Positions 8,186 to 17,968 of a stretch of DNA of 64,000 nt are shown piece after piece. The stretch's first letter is position 1, and the number at the start of each line of letters is the position of its first letter. The notes under the pieces are model-generated. The model made no database searches, was not told the DNA's origin, and saw nothing but the letters and a program-made list of their open reading frames with translations. The DNA comes from Desulfoplanes formicivorans (GTDB taxonomy: Bacteria; Desulfobacterota; Desulfovibrionia; Desulfovibrionales; Desulfomicrobiaceae): NCBI RefSeq assembly GCF_001748225.1, contig NZ_BDFE01000007.1, positions 44,800 through 108,799 on the forward strand, in the 5' to 3' direction. Made by a program: the position numbers and the translations under genes.

Positions 8186-9760
8186 ATGCCCATCCAAACC
8201 CAGGTACTGATCATCGGTGGTGGCGCCACGGGAACCGGTCTGGCCCGGGACCTTTCCCTGCGGGGCGTTTCCTGCCTTGTGGTCGAAAAACAGGACATCA
8301 ATGCAGGCGCTTCCGGCGGCAATCACGGTTTGCTCCATAGTGGAGCACGGTATGTGGCCGCGGACCGTGAAGCCGCCATGGAGTGTCGGGAAGAAGGAGA
8401 GATCCTCAAAAACATGGCTCCCCAATGCATTGAGAACACGGGCGGACTCTTCGTGGCCGTGGCCGGGGACGACGAAAACTATGTGGCCCGTTTTCCCCAC
8501 ATGTGCCGCAAGTGCCATATTCCCTGCACCGAAATCACTCCGGACCAGGCCCGGGAATGGGAACCCTGTCTGTCCAAGGATATCATTGCGGCCTTTGAGG
8601 TGGAAGACGGGGCCATTGATCCGTTCATGCTCTCCCTGGACAATCTGGCCCACGCCATGTCCCTGGGCTGCAAGGTCATCCGCAACGCCCGGGTCACCGG
8701 ATTTGACATCTCCAGCCAGGCCATCCGCCGGGTGTGCCTCACCAACGAAACCACCGGAAAAGAGTTTCACATTGAGGCCGAGATGGTGGTCAATGCGGCC
8801 GGGGCCTGGGCCGGAACCATTGCGGCCATGGCCGGAGCCGAAATCCATATTCTCTATTCCAAAGGCAGCCTTCTGGTCACTCAGGACCGGCTGGCCAAAC
8901 GGGTCATCAACCGCCTGCGCAAGGCCTCTGATGCGGACATCCTGGTGCCCGGAGGCACGGTTTCCGTACTTGGAACCACCTCGGTCCGCATTGATGATCC
9001 CGACATGTACCGACCGACCATCGAGGAAACCGACAGGATGATCGACAATGCCACGGCCATGATTCCCGTGCTGGAAACAACCCGGTACATCAGGGCCTAT
9101 GCCGGTGTCCGGCCTCTGGTCTTTACGGGGAAAGGCGCGGACGGCCGGAGCCTGAGCAGGGGATTTTCCCTCATTGATCACCAGGAAAACGGTGTGGACA
9201 ATTTCGTATCCATCACAGGGGGCAAACTGACCACCTACCGGCTCATGGCCGAGAAAACAGCCGACATGGTCTGCCGGAAACTCGGCATCACCACGCCCTG
9301 CGCCACACGAACCACCCCCCTTCCCGCATCCAGCCGGGGACACTGGACAGAACCGGGATACGCTCCCAGATCATGGATCAGGCACAAGGCCGACAATGAT
9401 CTGATTCTATGTGAATGCGAGATGGTCTCCCGCCAGGGAATCGACCAGATCATCAGCAACATGGACACCATGCGCGGCAGGTCCATGCTCACGGCCATGG
9501 GACTGCGCAGCCGGGTGGGCAAGGGCCCCTGCCAGGGAGGGTTCTGCGGTCTGCGCATCACCGGCCACCTGTATGACCAGGGACACGTCACGGGCAACCG
9601 GGGAATCAGGGAACTGACCCATTTCATCGAGGGCCGCTGGAAGGGGTTTGCCCCCATTCTCTGGGATCTTCCCCTGATGCAGGCCGAACTGCAGGAGGCC
9701 TTGTACTGCGGCATGCTCGACCTTGAGCTTCAGGCAAAAGAACAGGACAGGGACCAATGA
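8186..9760 (+). CDS. glpA: Anaerobic glycerol-3-phosphate dehydrogenase, FAD subunit A
   Basis: 524 aa. An N-terminal Rossmann FAD motif (IIGGGATGTGLARDLSLRG, from residue ~8) is followed by the DAO/GlpA fold. A C-terminal BFD-type [2Fe-2S] domain carries LCECE and PCQGGFC cysteines. It oxidises sn-glycerol-3-phosphate to dihydroxyacetone phosphate. ATG 8186 was chosen because the FAD motif begins a few residues later; upstream in-frame sequence is not conserved-looking and no strong ribosome site is present for any start. The stop overlaps glpB. Confidence 0.9.
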   Translation: MPIQTQVLIIGGGATGTGLARDLSLRGVSCLVVEKQDINAGASGGNHGLLHSGARYVAADREAAMECREEGEILKNMAPQCIENTGGLFVAVAGDDENYVARFPHMCRKCHIPCTEITPDQAREWEPCLSKDIIAAFEVEDGAIDPFMLSLDNLAHAMSLGCKVIRNARVTGFDISSQAIRRVCLTNETTGKEFHIEAEMVVNAAGAWAGTIAAMAGAEIHILYSKGSLLVTQDRLAKRVINRLRKASDADILVPGGTVSVLGTTSVRIDDPDMYRPTIEETDRMIDNATAMIPVLETTRYIRAYAGVRPLVFTGKGADGRSLSRGFSLIDHQENGVDNFVSITGGKLTTYRLMAEKTADMVCRKLGITTPCATRTTPLPASSRGHWTEPGYAPRSWIRHKADNDLILCECEMVSRQGIDQIISNMDTMRGRSMLTAMGLRSRVGKGPCQGGFCGLRITGHLYDQGHVTGNRGIRELTHFIEGRWKGFAPILWDLPLMQAELQEALYCGMLDLELQAKEQDRDQ

Positions 9761-11064
9761 TCAAGGACACGCAGACCTGTGACCTCATGGTTATGGGCTC
9801 GGGATTTGCCGGTATGGCCGCGGCCCTGTTCGCGGCCAATCGGGGACTGAAGGTGGCCCTGTGCGGGTCCACCGGGGGCATTGATTTCAGCACCGGGCTT
9901 ATTGATCTCATGGGGGTCCACCCCGTGGAAAAGGGGGTCTACTGGGACGACCCCTGGGCAGCGCGCCAGGCACTCATTGAAGATATGCCCACCCATCCCT
10001 ACGCACGGGTGAGTCACGAGCATACCCGCCAGGCCATTGAGGAATTCTGCCATTTCCTGGCCCAACAGGGCCTGCCCTACACGGGTCGCGCAGAAACCAA
10101 TGTCCGGATTCTCACTCCTCTGGGCACGGTCAAGCCGACCCACAAGGTTCCTGTATCAGCCTGGCAGGGAGTCCTGGCCCTGGAAGCCAAGGCGCCCACA
10201 TTGATTGTGGATTTTGACGGTCTCAAGGGATTCAGCGGCAGGCAGATGGTGGAAAACCAGGGCACGAACTGGCCCGGGCTGCGCACGGCCACCATCGAAT
10301 TTCCCGGATGCGCCGGGGAACTCTACCCTGAACATCTGGCGTGGATGATGAATGATGCCGCCCTGCGTGAACAATTGGCCAAACGGATTCTCGCCCTGGG
10401 CCATGACACCAGGTACATCGGTTTTCCGGCCATTCTGGGCCTTACCGAACCCACACGCATCATCCAACATCTCCAGGCGCTCACCGGAAAAACCATTTTT
10501 GAGATTCCCACCCTGCCCCCTTCCATTGCAGGCACTAGGCTGCGTCAGGCCTTTGACCGGGGTCTGCCTGCCAAAAACGTGTGCACCTTTTCCCAGAAAA
10601 TGGCCCTTGATGCGCACGTTCCTGCAGGTCCCAACGAGCCCTTTGTCTTTCACCTGGGCAAATCGCGACCGGAAATCACGGTGCAGGCCCGTTTTGCCCT
10701 CCTGGCCACCGGCCGTTTCCTGGGCAAGGGACTGAAGGCCGACCGGACAACGGTCCGGGAAACGGTATTTGACCTCCCGGTCACCCAGCCCGGTCCCCGA
10801 ACAGCCTGGCACAACCAGACCTTTTTGCACCCCCAGGGCCACCCCATCAACCGGTGCGGCCTGGAAACCGATGCAGCCATGCATCCCACCGACAGCTCTG
10901 CCCGGCCCATTCACCCGCGTCTTTTTGCTGCAGGAGCCATCCTGGCTCACCACGACTGGATGCGCATGAAATGCGGGGCCGGTCTGGCCCTGGCTACGGC
11001 CTTTCAGGCGGTGGCCCATATCTGCGAGCACAACAAGGCACAAGGAAACCCATGGATTTCCTGA
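9757..11064 (+). CDS. glpB: Anaerobic glycerol-3-phosphate dehydrogenase subunit B
   Basis: 435-aa flavoprotein with an N-terminal dinucleotide-binding motif (LMVMGSGFAGMAAALFAANRGLKVA). It matches GlpB, the FMN-containing subunit that passes electrons from GlpA to the membrane-anchored Fe-S subunit. The ATG overlaps the glpA stop (ATGA) and its 3' end overlaps the next gene by 13 bp, so the three are translationally coupled. Confidence 0.87.
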   Translation: MIKDTQTCDLMVMGSGFAGMAAALFAANRGLKVALCGSTGGIDFSTGLIDLMGVHPVEKGVYWDDPWAARQALIEDMPTHPYARVSHEHTRQAIEEFCHFLAQQGLPYTGRAETNVRILTPLGTVKPTHKVPVSAWQGVLALEAKAPTLIVDFDGLKGFSGRQMVENQGTNWPGLRTATIEFPGCAGELYPEHLAWMMNDAALREQLAKRILALGHDTRYIGFPAILGLTEPTRIIQHLQALTGKTIFEIPTLPPSIAGTRLRQAFDRGLPAKNVCTFSQKMALDAHVPAGPNEPFVFHLGKSRPEITVQARFALLATGRFLGKGLKADRTTVRETVFDLPVTQPGPRTAWHNQTFLHPQGHPINRCGLETDAAMHPTDSSARPIHPRLFAAGAILAHHDWMRMKCGAGLALATAFQAVAHICEHNKAQGNPWIS

Positions 11065-12731
11065 ACACGGGCGTACGCATTGCAGGCCTCATCTGCCTCA
11101 TGGGCACCATCTGGCGTGTACGGGGATGGTTTTCGCGATCATGGCTTGCCCCCTGGCAGTTGCGCGCACACCATGCCGGGAAGAAGAAACAATGGTCTCT
11201 TGGCCGGGGCATGGTCACCAAAGCCCTGACCTTTTTACAGGACATCCTGCTTCTTGGGCGTACCGCCCGGACCAACCCTGTGCGCTGGGTCATGCACATG
11301 CTCATCTTCTACGGGTTCATGGGCCTGCTCCTTTTTCACGCATTGGACGACCAGATTACCCTCTCCCTATTCGACGACTACCAGCCGACCCTCAACCCCT
11401 GGCAATGGCTGCGCAATCTCTTCGGGCTCATGGTCCTTGCGGGTGTAGTACTGGCCGGAGGGCGGCGCATTGCCAACAGCAATCTGCGCGCCCTGTCCCG
11501 GATTCAGGATTGGGGACTGCTGGTCCTTGTGGCGGCCATCTGTCTGTCCGGTTTTTTGCTGGAAGCAGGCAAAATCATCTCCCCGGCCGTGTTCGAACGG
11601 ATGGTCGAGGAATATGCAGGACTCGACCAGGAAGAACATCGTGCGCTGCAAACCCTGTGGGTCAGGGAGTTCGGCCTGGTGGCGCCTGCACCGATCAGCC
11701 TTGATCCGGCGGTCCTTGAGGCAGGTCGGGGCATTCACGAAGACAGCTGCGCCACCTGCCACGCGCCCATGACCTCGGCCTTTGTCTCCCTGCCCCTGGC
11801 TCGAGCCCTGCGCCCCATGGCCGGTTTTCTCAACAGCATTGGAGGGGATCGGATCTTCTGGTACGCCCATGTCCTGCTCTGTCTTGCGGGCCTGGCCCTG
11901 CTCCCCTTTGGCAAATGGTTCCATGTGCTGGCCACCCCGGCCAACCTTGTCATGCGGGAAGGACGTCAAGACAGCGTCGCCCCCGACAAGGCACTCCCCC
12001 GGGGAAACATGGCCAACGGACTGGGGCTGGACGCCTGTACCCGTTGCGGAGAGTGCAGCCTGCACTGCAGCGTTCGTCCGGCCTTTGTCATGCTGGGCAA
12101 CCCGGACATCCTGCCTTCGGAAAAGCTCATTTCCCTGCGCAACCTGACCCTGGGCAAACCCCTGGACAACCACGCTCTGGAAACCCTGGTGGAAGGAAGC
12201 CGCATCTGCACCCAGTGCATGCGCTGCACAACCATCTGCCCGGCAGGCATTGATCTGCAGCGGTTGTGGATGGAATCCACCAGGAAATTGCACCAGCAAG
12301 GGCGGGGAGGTCCCAACACTGATATCCGAAAATTTCCGCCAGCCACCTGGGCCAGGGCCTTCAGCTCCCAGGAAGCCGGTATCACCAGCACTCCGGCAGG
12401 CGAGGGTCTGGCCGACCGCAGGGCCTCCTTCTGGTCCTGCATCCAGTGCACCACATGTACCAGTGTCTGCCCTGTGGTCGCTGTAAGCGAAAATCCCACC
12501 AGGGATCTGGATCTGACCCCCCAGCAGATCATGAACCTGCTGCGCATGGGCCTCAAGGAAGAAACCATGGCCGCGCGCATGGTCTGGAGCTGTACCACCT
12601 GCTACAAGTGTCAGGAATATTGCCCCCAGAATATCCCTGTGGCCGACATCCTCTATGAACTGCGCAATATCGCCTCGACCCGTCTCAGGCACCGGCGTTT
12701 TCAACATCCCAGCCACGAGGAAGTATCATGA
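11052..12731 (+). CDS. glpC: Membrane-anchored GlpC/HdrC-like Fe-S protein with c-type heme motif
   Basis: 559 aa. The N-terminal third has about five hydrophobic segments resembling NarI/HdrE-type cytochrome b anchors. An exported loop contains one CATCH c-type heme site (residues 233-237). The C-terminal half has four Cys-x2-Cys-x2-Cys-x3-Cys cluster motifs starting at residues 329, 386, 463 and 514, i.e. two tandem ferredoxin-like HdrC modules. E. coli GlpC has no such membrane cytochrome part. The HdrB-like gene overlaps its stop. Inference: the G3P dehydrogenase donates through this protein to the membrane quinone or a periplasmic cytochrome pool. Confidence 0.75.
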   Translation: MDFLNTGVRIAGLICLMGTIWRVRGWFSRSWLAPWQLRAHHAGKKKQWSLGRGMVTKALTFLQDILLLGRTARTNPVRWVMHMLIFYGFMGLLLFHALDDQITLSLFDDYQPTLNPWQWLRNLFGLMVLAGVVLAGGRRIANSNLRALSRIQDWGLLVLVAAICLSGFLLEAGKIISPAVFERMVEEYAGLDQEEHRALQTLWVREFGLVAPAPISLDPAVLEAGRGIHEDSCATCHAPMTSAFVSLPLARALRPMAGFLNSIGGDRIFWYAHVLLCLAGLALLPFGKWFHVLATPANLVMREGRQDSVAPDKALPRGNMANGLGLDACTRCGECSLHCSVRPAFVMLGNPDILPSEKLISLRNLTLGKPLDNHALETLVEGSRICTQCMRCTTICPAGIDLQRLWMESTRKLHQQGRGGPNTDIRKFPPATWARAFSSQEAGITSTPAGEGLADRRASFWSCIQCTTCTSVCPVVAVSENPTRDLDLTPQQIMNLLRMGLKEETMAARMVWSCTTCYKCQEYCPQNIPVADILYELRNIASTRLRHRRFQHPSHEEVS

Positions 12732-13531
12732 ACTACGCCTATTTCCCGGGTTGCAAGATTCCCTATCATCTTCCCGCATACGGAAAGTCGGTGAAAAACG
12801 TGTGTGCAGCCCTTGATATCGGTCTGACCGATATTGAATTTTCCTGCTGCGGATGGCCCCTCAGGCACCGCAGCTTCGAGGCGTCCATGTATGCGGCCGC
12901 GCGCAACCTGGCCCTGGCCGAACGCGAGAACCTCCCCATCATGACCCCGTGCAAATGCTGCTTTGGCAACCTCAAGCACGCCCAGGAACGCCTGGCACGA
13001 GATCAACGACTCTACGATCTTGTTGCGACCAAATTGGCTGAAGAGGGTCTGCAACCGGCGAAAAATGTCCAGGTCAGGCACCTGCTCACCGTCCTGGACA
13101 AGGACGTCGGCATCAAACGATTGGGCCAACTGGTGGTGCATCCGTTGACGGACCTGACCGTTGCCTGTCACTACGGGTGCCACGCCCTGCGCCCGAGCAC
13201 GGTGACCGGATTCGACGATCCCTTTGCCCCAACCCTTTTCGAACGGATCATCCAGGCCCTTGGTGCCTCCACCGTGGACTGGGATCTGCGCCTGGAATGC
13301 TGCGGCTACCCCCTTCGTGGCCGCGATGATGTGGTTTCCACGGCGCTCATGCGCAAGAAACTTGAAAACGTCCGCGCTTCCAAAGCCCAGATCATGGCAA
13401 CGGCCTGCACCTATTGCCAGATGCAATTTGAACAGGAACGGGACAAACTGCCTCCAGACGACCCCCTGCACACGGCACCCAAAGCGGTATTGTTCACGCA
13501 GCTGATGGAAAAGGCATTGAGGTTGGCATAG
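12728..13531 (+). CDS. HdrB-like CCG-domain protein of the G3P dehydrogenase complex
   Basis: 267 aa with the two CCG cysteine-rich motifs typical of heterodisulfide reductase subunit B: SCCGWPLR with PCKCCFGNL, then CHYGCHALRP with ECCGYPLRG and ACTYCQMQ. Such motifs hold non-cubane [4Fe-4S] clusters. The ATG overlaps the stop of the preceding GlpC/HdrC-like gene (ATGA). In E. coli GlpC the CCG domains lie on the same polypeptide as the ferredoxin part; here they are a separate subunit. The partner and the nature of the electron acceptor are inferred. Confidence 0.8.
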   Translation: MNYAYFPGCKIPYHLPAYGKSVKNVCAALDIGLTDIEFSCCGWPLRHRSFEASMYAAARNLALAERENLPIMTPCKCCFGNLKHAQERLARDQRLYDLVATKLAEEGLQPAKNVQVRHLLTVLDKDVGIKRLGQLVVHPLTDLTVACHYGCHALRPSTVTGFDDPFAPTLFERIIQALGASTVDWDLRLECCGYPLRGRDDVVSTALMRKKLENVRASKAQIMATACTYCQMQFEQERDKLPPDDPLHTAPKAVLFTQLMEKALRLA

Positions 13532-13613
13532 GGAAAAAGTACGCAGTGCGCGCACGCGGGGACGTGACCCGGAACCGATATTGCTGATTGATAGCTGATT
13601 GATATTGGTATTG

Positions 13614-13646
13614 ATCCGGGATCCTGATCCCGGATGACATTTTTTT
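13614..13646 (+). terminator. Rho-independent terminator after hdrB-like gene
   Basis: A perfect 10-bp stem (13614-13623 with 13626-13635; ATCCGGGATC type) is followed by a run of T at 13640-13646. It ends the glpABC-hdrB transcript. It also overlaps the first possible ATG (13634) of the next gene, which argues that that gene starts further downstream. Confidence 0.8.
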
Positions 13647-13756
13647 GTTCTCTATCCGTCATCCAGATCACCCCTTGCCACGCAGTTACCGTTTCCCCGG
13701 AGGAACGGGGTTGCCCCCCGAACCTTCCTAGCATCCATCCAATCATCTCCCCAGAC

Positions 13757-14680
13757 GTGAAACAATCCGCCAACCGCAAACAATGGGCCGCACGCTCGGC
13801 CATCCAAAAGGCAATCCGAAGATCCCATGTGGGCATGTTCCGGGCCGCCTTTGCCATCTTGTGGGACATGGACAAAAGCTGGCTTATGTGGCGCCTGCCC
13901 ATTCTGGCCATTGAGGAAGTCTGGCAGTACGCGGGCAGGGTTCCAGACCACAAGGACCCGTGTCGTCGGGCATCTGTCAAAACAGACGTGCATGACTTTC
14001 TGGAAACCCTGTGCCTCTCGGTCAAGGATCATTCCACCTATGCCCTGCTCGTTCTTCTGGATCTCCATGGCCGGGGAAGGTATGCTGGACCGGATCAGGA
14101 ACCCTTCAAACGCCGCTGGCATTCCCTGGTACGCATGATCGCCTATCGGAACGCCCATGGGGACGAAGCCGTAGCCAGGGCCATTCTGGACAAGGCAACC
14201 ACCCTTGAAAACCCTGAGGCCAGGGACATTGCCCGGACATGCATGGATCGGTTCGCCATCAAAGGCGGCATGGAAGGAGACCGGACCATGGCCCTTATTG
14301 GAGGATTCCTCGCCCTGACATCCTACACCGGGCTGCCGTCCAGGGCTCAACCCGCCCACCTGTCCGAGCCTGCGGACTGGCCCTGGTGGGTCTATGACCA
14401 TCACACAAGTGTGGGTAAACACGTCTTCCCCCGGGTCGCACAGGAACTGGGCATGTCCAAAACGGAACTCACCCGCCTGAGTTTTGCCTTTACCGGCGGC
14501 ATCAGAACTCCGGTGGCTCAGGAAGCCTTCTGGCCCCTTGAAATGGACCGTGTCCTGGACCGCCTTCACCCGGGCAGACACATGCAATGGAACCGGGTTC
14601 GGGGTGCTATCCGCCAGGCCCTTGTGGACCAGATCCGGCAAGACCCCCTGGAACAGCCCCTGACCCTGCCTTTTACCTGA
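13757..14680 (+). CDS. Unknown protein, helical, weakly MgsA/RarA C-terminal-like
   Basis: About 308 aa from GTG 13757. This start is uncertain because there is no good ribosome site, and an ATG at 13634 sits inside a terminator. The N-terminal part (KAIRRSHVGMFRAAFAILWD, then LAIEEVW) recalls the helical clamp-loader-like C-terminal domain of MgsA/RarA AAA+ proteins, but no ATPase motifs are present. A Trp-rich stretch (ADWPWWVYDHHTSVGKHV) lies near residue 210. It sits between hdrB-like and glpK. I do not recognise a function; position does not by itself imply a role in glycerol use. Confidence 0.55.
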   Translation: MKQSANRKQWAARSAIQKAIRRSHVGMFRAAFAILWDMDKSWLMWRLPILAIEEVWQYAGRVPDHKDPCRRASVKTDVHDFLETLCLSVKDHSTYALLVLLDLHGRGRYAGPDQEPFKRRWHSLVRMIAYRNAHGDEAVARAILDKATTLENPEARDIARTCMDRFAIKGGMEGDRTMALIGGFLALTSYTGLPSRAQPAHLSEPADWPWWVYDHHTSVGKHVFPRVAQELGMSKTELTRLSFAFTGGIRTPVAQEAFWPLEMDRVLDRLHPGRHMQWNRVRGAIRQALVDQIRQDPLEQPLTLPFT

Positions 14681-14819
14681 CACCGTCTCGGATCCTTCAC
14701 CAGGGAGAACCCGGGGAAAGAGCCTGCCCCCTTGAATCTTGGGGCAATGTCTCCTATCCATTGTGGCACACCAACCGAATTTTCCGTCCCTGGACCTACA
14801 CCCCAACCAAGGAGCAAAC

Positions 14820-16331
14820 ATGGCAACCTACATTGGCGCCATCGACCAGGGAACCACCAGCAGCCGGTTCATCATCTTTGACAAGCACGGCCGTATCGTG
14901 GGCATGGACCAGAAGGAGCACAGACAGATCTATCCCCGCCCGGGCTGGGTGGAACACGATCCCCTGGAGATATGGAAAAATACCCAGGAGGTCATTGCCG
15001 GCGCCCTGGCCAAATCCGGCATCAGGGGCAACCAGCTCCAGGCCGTGGGCATCACCAACCAGCGTGAAACAACGGTTGTCTGGGATCGCCACACCGGCAA
15101 ACCCTTTTACAACGCCATTGTCTGGCAATGCACCCGAACCCATGAAATATGCAAACAACTCATGGCCGAGGGAGGACAGGACCGTTTTCGGGACATAACC
15201 GGCCTGCCTGTTGCCACCTATTTTTCAGGCCCCAAGATCAAATGGATTCTGGACAATATCCCCGAGGCCCGCAATGCGGCCCAACAGGGAGACGCCATGT
15301 TCGGAACCATTGAAACCTGGATCATCTGGTGGCTCACCGGCGGTCCCAGGGGGGGAGCCCATGTGACCGACGTGACCAACGCCAGCCGGACCATGCTCAT
15401 GAATCTGCACACCCTGACTTGGGATGAGGACATTTTGTCCGTCTTGGACATTCCCGATCAGGGCCTTCCGCGCATTGTTCCGTCTTCCGACGAGGCCACC
15501 TGGGGCCCAACCTGCGAGGACGGGCCCTTTGGAGCTCGCATTCCGGTCTGCGGAGCCGTGGGCGACCAGCAGGCCGCTCTGGTCGGCCAGACCTGTTTTG
15601 CCCCGGGTGAAGCCAAAAACACCTATGGGACGGGCTGCTTTCTCCTCATGCATACCGGGCACAAGCCCATGGTCTCCCGACACGGACTGATCACCACCCT
15701 GGCCTACCAGTTCAGCGGACGCAAACCCTCATACTGCCTGGAAGGATCCATTGCCATTGCCGGCGCCCTGGTCCAATGGCTGCGGGACAATCTGAACATG
15801 TTTGATTCCGCTCCCCAGGTGGAGGAGCTGGCCCGTCAGGTGGAGGATACCGGCGGTATGTATATTGTGCCCGCATTTTCCGGACTTTTTGCCCCGTATT
15901 GGCGGCCTGACGCCCGGGGAGTCATGGTGGGGCTGACCCGTTACATCAACAAGAACCATATTGCCCGGGCGGCCCTGGAAGCCACGGCCTACCAGACCAG
16001 GGACATCGTGGAGGCCATGAACAAGGATTCCGGAGTCAAGCTCACCAAACTCAAGGCCGACGGAGGCATGGTCCACAACAACCTGCTCATGCAATTCCAG
16101 GCCAATATCCTTGACGTGCCCGTGGTCCGACCCAAGGTTGCGGAAACCACCTGCCTGGGCGCCGCCTATGCTGCAGGCATTGCCAGCGGCTACTGGTCCG
16201 GTCGGGAGGATCTGTACAACAATTGGGAAGAGGACATCACCTGGTACCCCGACATGCTCCAGGAGGTTCGGGACAAGGGCTACCAGGGCTGGCAAAAGGC
16301 CGTGGCCAGGACCCTGGACTGGGAGGCATAA
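14820..16331 (+). CDS. glpK: Glycerol kinase
   Basis: 503 aa, normal length for the FGGY kinase family. The N-terminus [18 protein letters not shown] is the phosphate-1 ATP motif. [17 protein letters not shown] and [13 protein letters not shown] segments are present, and the C-terminal FGGY signature region lies near [17 protein letters not shown]. It phosphorylates glycerol to glycerol-3-phosphate, the substrate of GlpAB. ATG 14820 follows AAGGAG. It completes uptake (GlpSTPQUV), activation (GlpK) and oxidation (GlpABC-HdrB) in one locus. Confidence 0.95.
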   Translation: MATYIGAIDQGTTSSRFIIFDKHGRIVGMDQKEHRQIYPRPGWVEHDPLEIWKNTQEVIAGALAKSGIRGNQLQAVGITNQRETTVVWDRHTGKPFYNAIVWQCTRTHEICKQLMAEGGQDRFRDITGLPVATYFSGPKIKWILDNIPEARNAAQQGDAMFGTIETWIIWWLTGGPRGGAHVTDVTNASRTMLMNLHTLTWDEDILSVLDIPDQGLPRIVPSSDEATWGPTCEDGPFGARIPVCGAVGDQQAALVGQTCFAPGEAKNTYGTGCFLLMHTGHKPMVSRHGLITTLAYQFSGRKPSYCLEGSIAIAGALVQWLRDNLNMFDSAPQVEELARQVEDTGGMYIVPAFSGLFAPYWRPDARGVMVGLTRYINKNHIARAALEATAYQTRDIVEAMNKDSGVKLTKLKADGGMVHNNLLMQFQANILDVPVVRPKVAETTCLGAAYAAGIASGYWSGREDLYNNWEEDITWYPDMLQEVRDKGYQGWQKAVARTLDWEA

Positions 16332-16369
16332 AGATATCTCCCAATCCACACCGTATGACTTCAACAAAA

Positions 16370-16404
16370 AAACGCCCGGCAGGACATCATCCTGACGGGC
16401 GTTT
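16370..16404. terminator. Bidirectional terminator between glpK and htpX
   Basis: Stem AAACGCCC (16370-16377) with GGGCGTTT (16397-16404), extended inward by AGGA/TCCT. A-rich sequence lies on its left and T on its right. The two genes converge on it. Confidence 0.75.
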
Positions 16405-16431
16405 GCCTTTGAAGGCCGACCTTCTCCTGGC

Positions 16432-17280
16432 CTATGGGGCCATGTTCCGAAGACGCCGGACCCTTTCCTCGGTGGGGGGATGGGTGCTGAAAAGTCTGGC
16501 AACGGACATGCCCGCAAAGGGATTGACAATAAACATATTCTCGGTGGCCGGATTGCCGTGCTGCAAAGGCATGCTCCGGCTATAGGCATCAAGCTTTTCC
16601 AGGGCATTGGCCAGATAATGGGGATTGCCAGCCAGGCGGGCCCCTGTCTCATCGGCCAGAAATTCCCTGGACCGGGAAATGGCCATCTGAATAAGGGAGG
16701 CCGCAATGGGGGCGATCAGGGCAAAGACAAAGGCAACCAGGGGGCTGCCACCTTCCTCGTCATCACGGCTACCGAATCCGAACAGGGTGGCCCACTTGAC
16801 CATGTTGGCCACGATCATGATGGCCCCGGCCAGGGTGGCGGCCACGGACTGGATAAGGATATCGCGATTCTTCACATGCCCCATTTCATGGGCCAGAACA
16901 CCCTTGATCTCTTCGGGCGACAGCGTCTGCAAAAGACCCTGGGTCACGGCCACCACCGCGTGCTTGGGATCACGTCCCGTGGCAAAGGCATTGGGGGTGT
17001 TCTCGGGAACCAGGACCACCCTGGGTTTGGGCAACCCGGCCCGTTGGGCAAGTTCCTCGACAATGGAATGGATCATGGGGGCATCCGAAGGGGACAGATC
17101 CACGGCCCGGTACATGGAGAGAACGATCTTGTCCGAGTACCAGTAACTGCCCACATTCATGACCACGGCAATGAGGAAGGCCACCACCATTCCGGTTTGT
17201 CCCCCCAGAAAACGCCCAAACAGAATGATCAAGGCGGTAAGAACGGCCAAAAGCACTCCGGTTCGCAATTGAGAACTCAA
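16432..17280 (-). CDS. htpX: Membrane zinc metalloprotease HtpX (M48)
   Basis: 282 aa. Two N-terminal transmembrane segments precede the catalytic zinc motif HEMGH (His131, Glu132, His135), with a further hydrophobic pair after it and the third ligand region EFLADETGA. HtpX degrades misfolded inner-membrane proteins. TTG 17280 is the likely start because GGAGGGATC precedes it. It lies next to the Hsp20 gene, consistent with a stress role. Confidence 0.9.
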   Translation of the reverse strand: MSSQLRTGVLLAVLTALIILFGRFLGGQTGMVVAFLIAVVMNVGSYWYSDKIVLSMYRAVDLSPSDAPMIHSIVEELAQRAGLPKPRVVLVPENTPNAFATGRDPKHAVVAVTQGLLQTLSPEEIKGVLAHEMGHVKNRDILIQSVAATLAGAIMIVANMVKWATLFGFGSRDDEEGGSPLVAFVFALIAPIAASLIQMAISRSREFLADETGARLAGNPHYLANALEKLDAYSRSMPLQHGNPATENMFIVNPFAGMSVARLFSTHPPTEERVRRLRNMAP

Positions 17281-17350
17281 GCTGATCCCTCCAATAATGT
17301 TCTTTCATTCACCCAGCTAACAAACCTACAACCTGATGACACCGATTACC

Positions 17351-17806
17351 CTACCCGTCCTGAACCTGGATCCGCCTGCCGTCCTGTTTCGCGACATGCT
17401 TGGGCAGGGTCACACTCACAATCCCCTGTTGCATGACGGCCTTGATGGCCGAGGTATCTGCATCATGGGGGAGATCGAATCGTCTGGCAAAAGGACCGTA
17501 GGAACGTTCCAGAACATGATAGGCGCTTCCTCCCACATCCTTTTCATGTCGACGCTCACCGTAGATGACCAGTTCATGGCCAATGACTTCGATACTCACG
17601 GCATCCCTTTCCAAACCGGCGAGCTCCACCTCAATGACATAGCTGTCACGAGTTTCATAAACATCAGCCACCGGCTTGAAGTGGGCCTGACGTTCCCGGG
17701 CAGGATAAAAGGAAGGATCATCGTCGTGAACTTCCTCCATCATTCTGCCGATTTCGTCCTTCATGGCCTGGATCTCGAGCCAGGGGTTCCGCGTGAACTT
17801 GGCCAT
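17351..17806 (-). CDS. Small heat-shock protein, Hsp20/alpha-crystallin family
   Basis: 151 aa. An N-terminal arm is followed by the alpha-crystallin domain (PVADVYETRDSYVIEVELAG ... ERSYGPFARRFDLP ... GIVSVTLPK), ending in a short tail without an obvious I-x-I motif. ATG 17806 is chosen for its upstream GGAGAGGAG; the frame is open further upstream without similarity. ATP-independent holdase chaperone. Divergent from the Fur-family regulator. Confidence 0.87.
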   Translation of the reverse strand: MAKFTRNPWLEIQAMKDEIGRMMEEVHDDDPSFYPARERQAHFKPVADVYETRDSYVIEVELAGLERDAVSIEVIGHELVIYGERRHEKDVGGSAYHVLERSYGPFARRFDLPHDADTSAIKAVMQQGIVSVTLPKHVAKQDGRRIQVQDG

Positions 17807-17968
17807 CAGGCAGTCTCCTCTCCGTTGGGGTGTATCAGCCGGCCACATCTGTCTCAAAGCCAACAACAGGTCTGGAATTGTTTAACCATTTGGGAGATCG
17901 TGTCAACGGTGCCAACCTGTTTTCACCAACCTGCAGAAAAAGACTTGACTTTCAATCAAATTTCATAA

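Noticed and set aside
8180..9343. Long open frame on the minus strand opposite glpA
   Set aside because: It mirrors glpA codon structure; Gly/His/Asp-rich composition, no ribosome site, and glpA is unmistakable.
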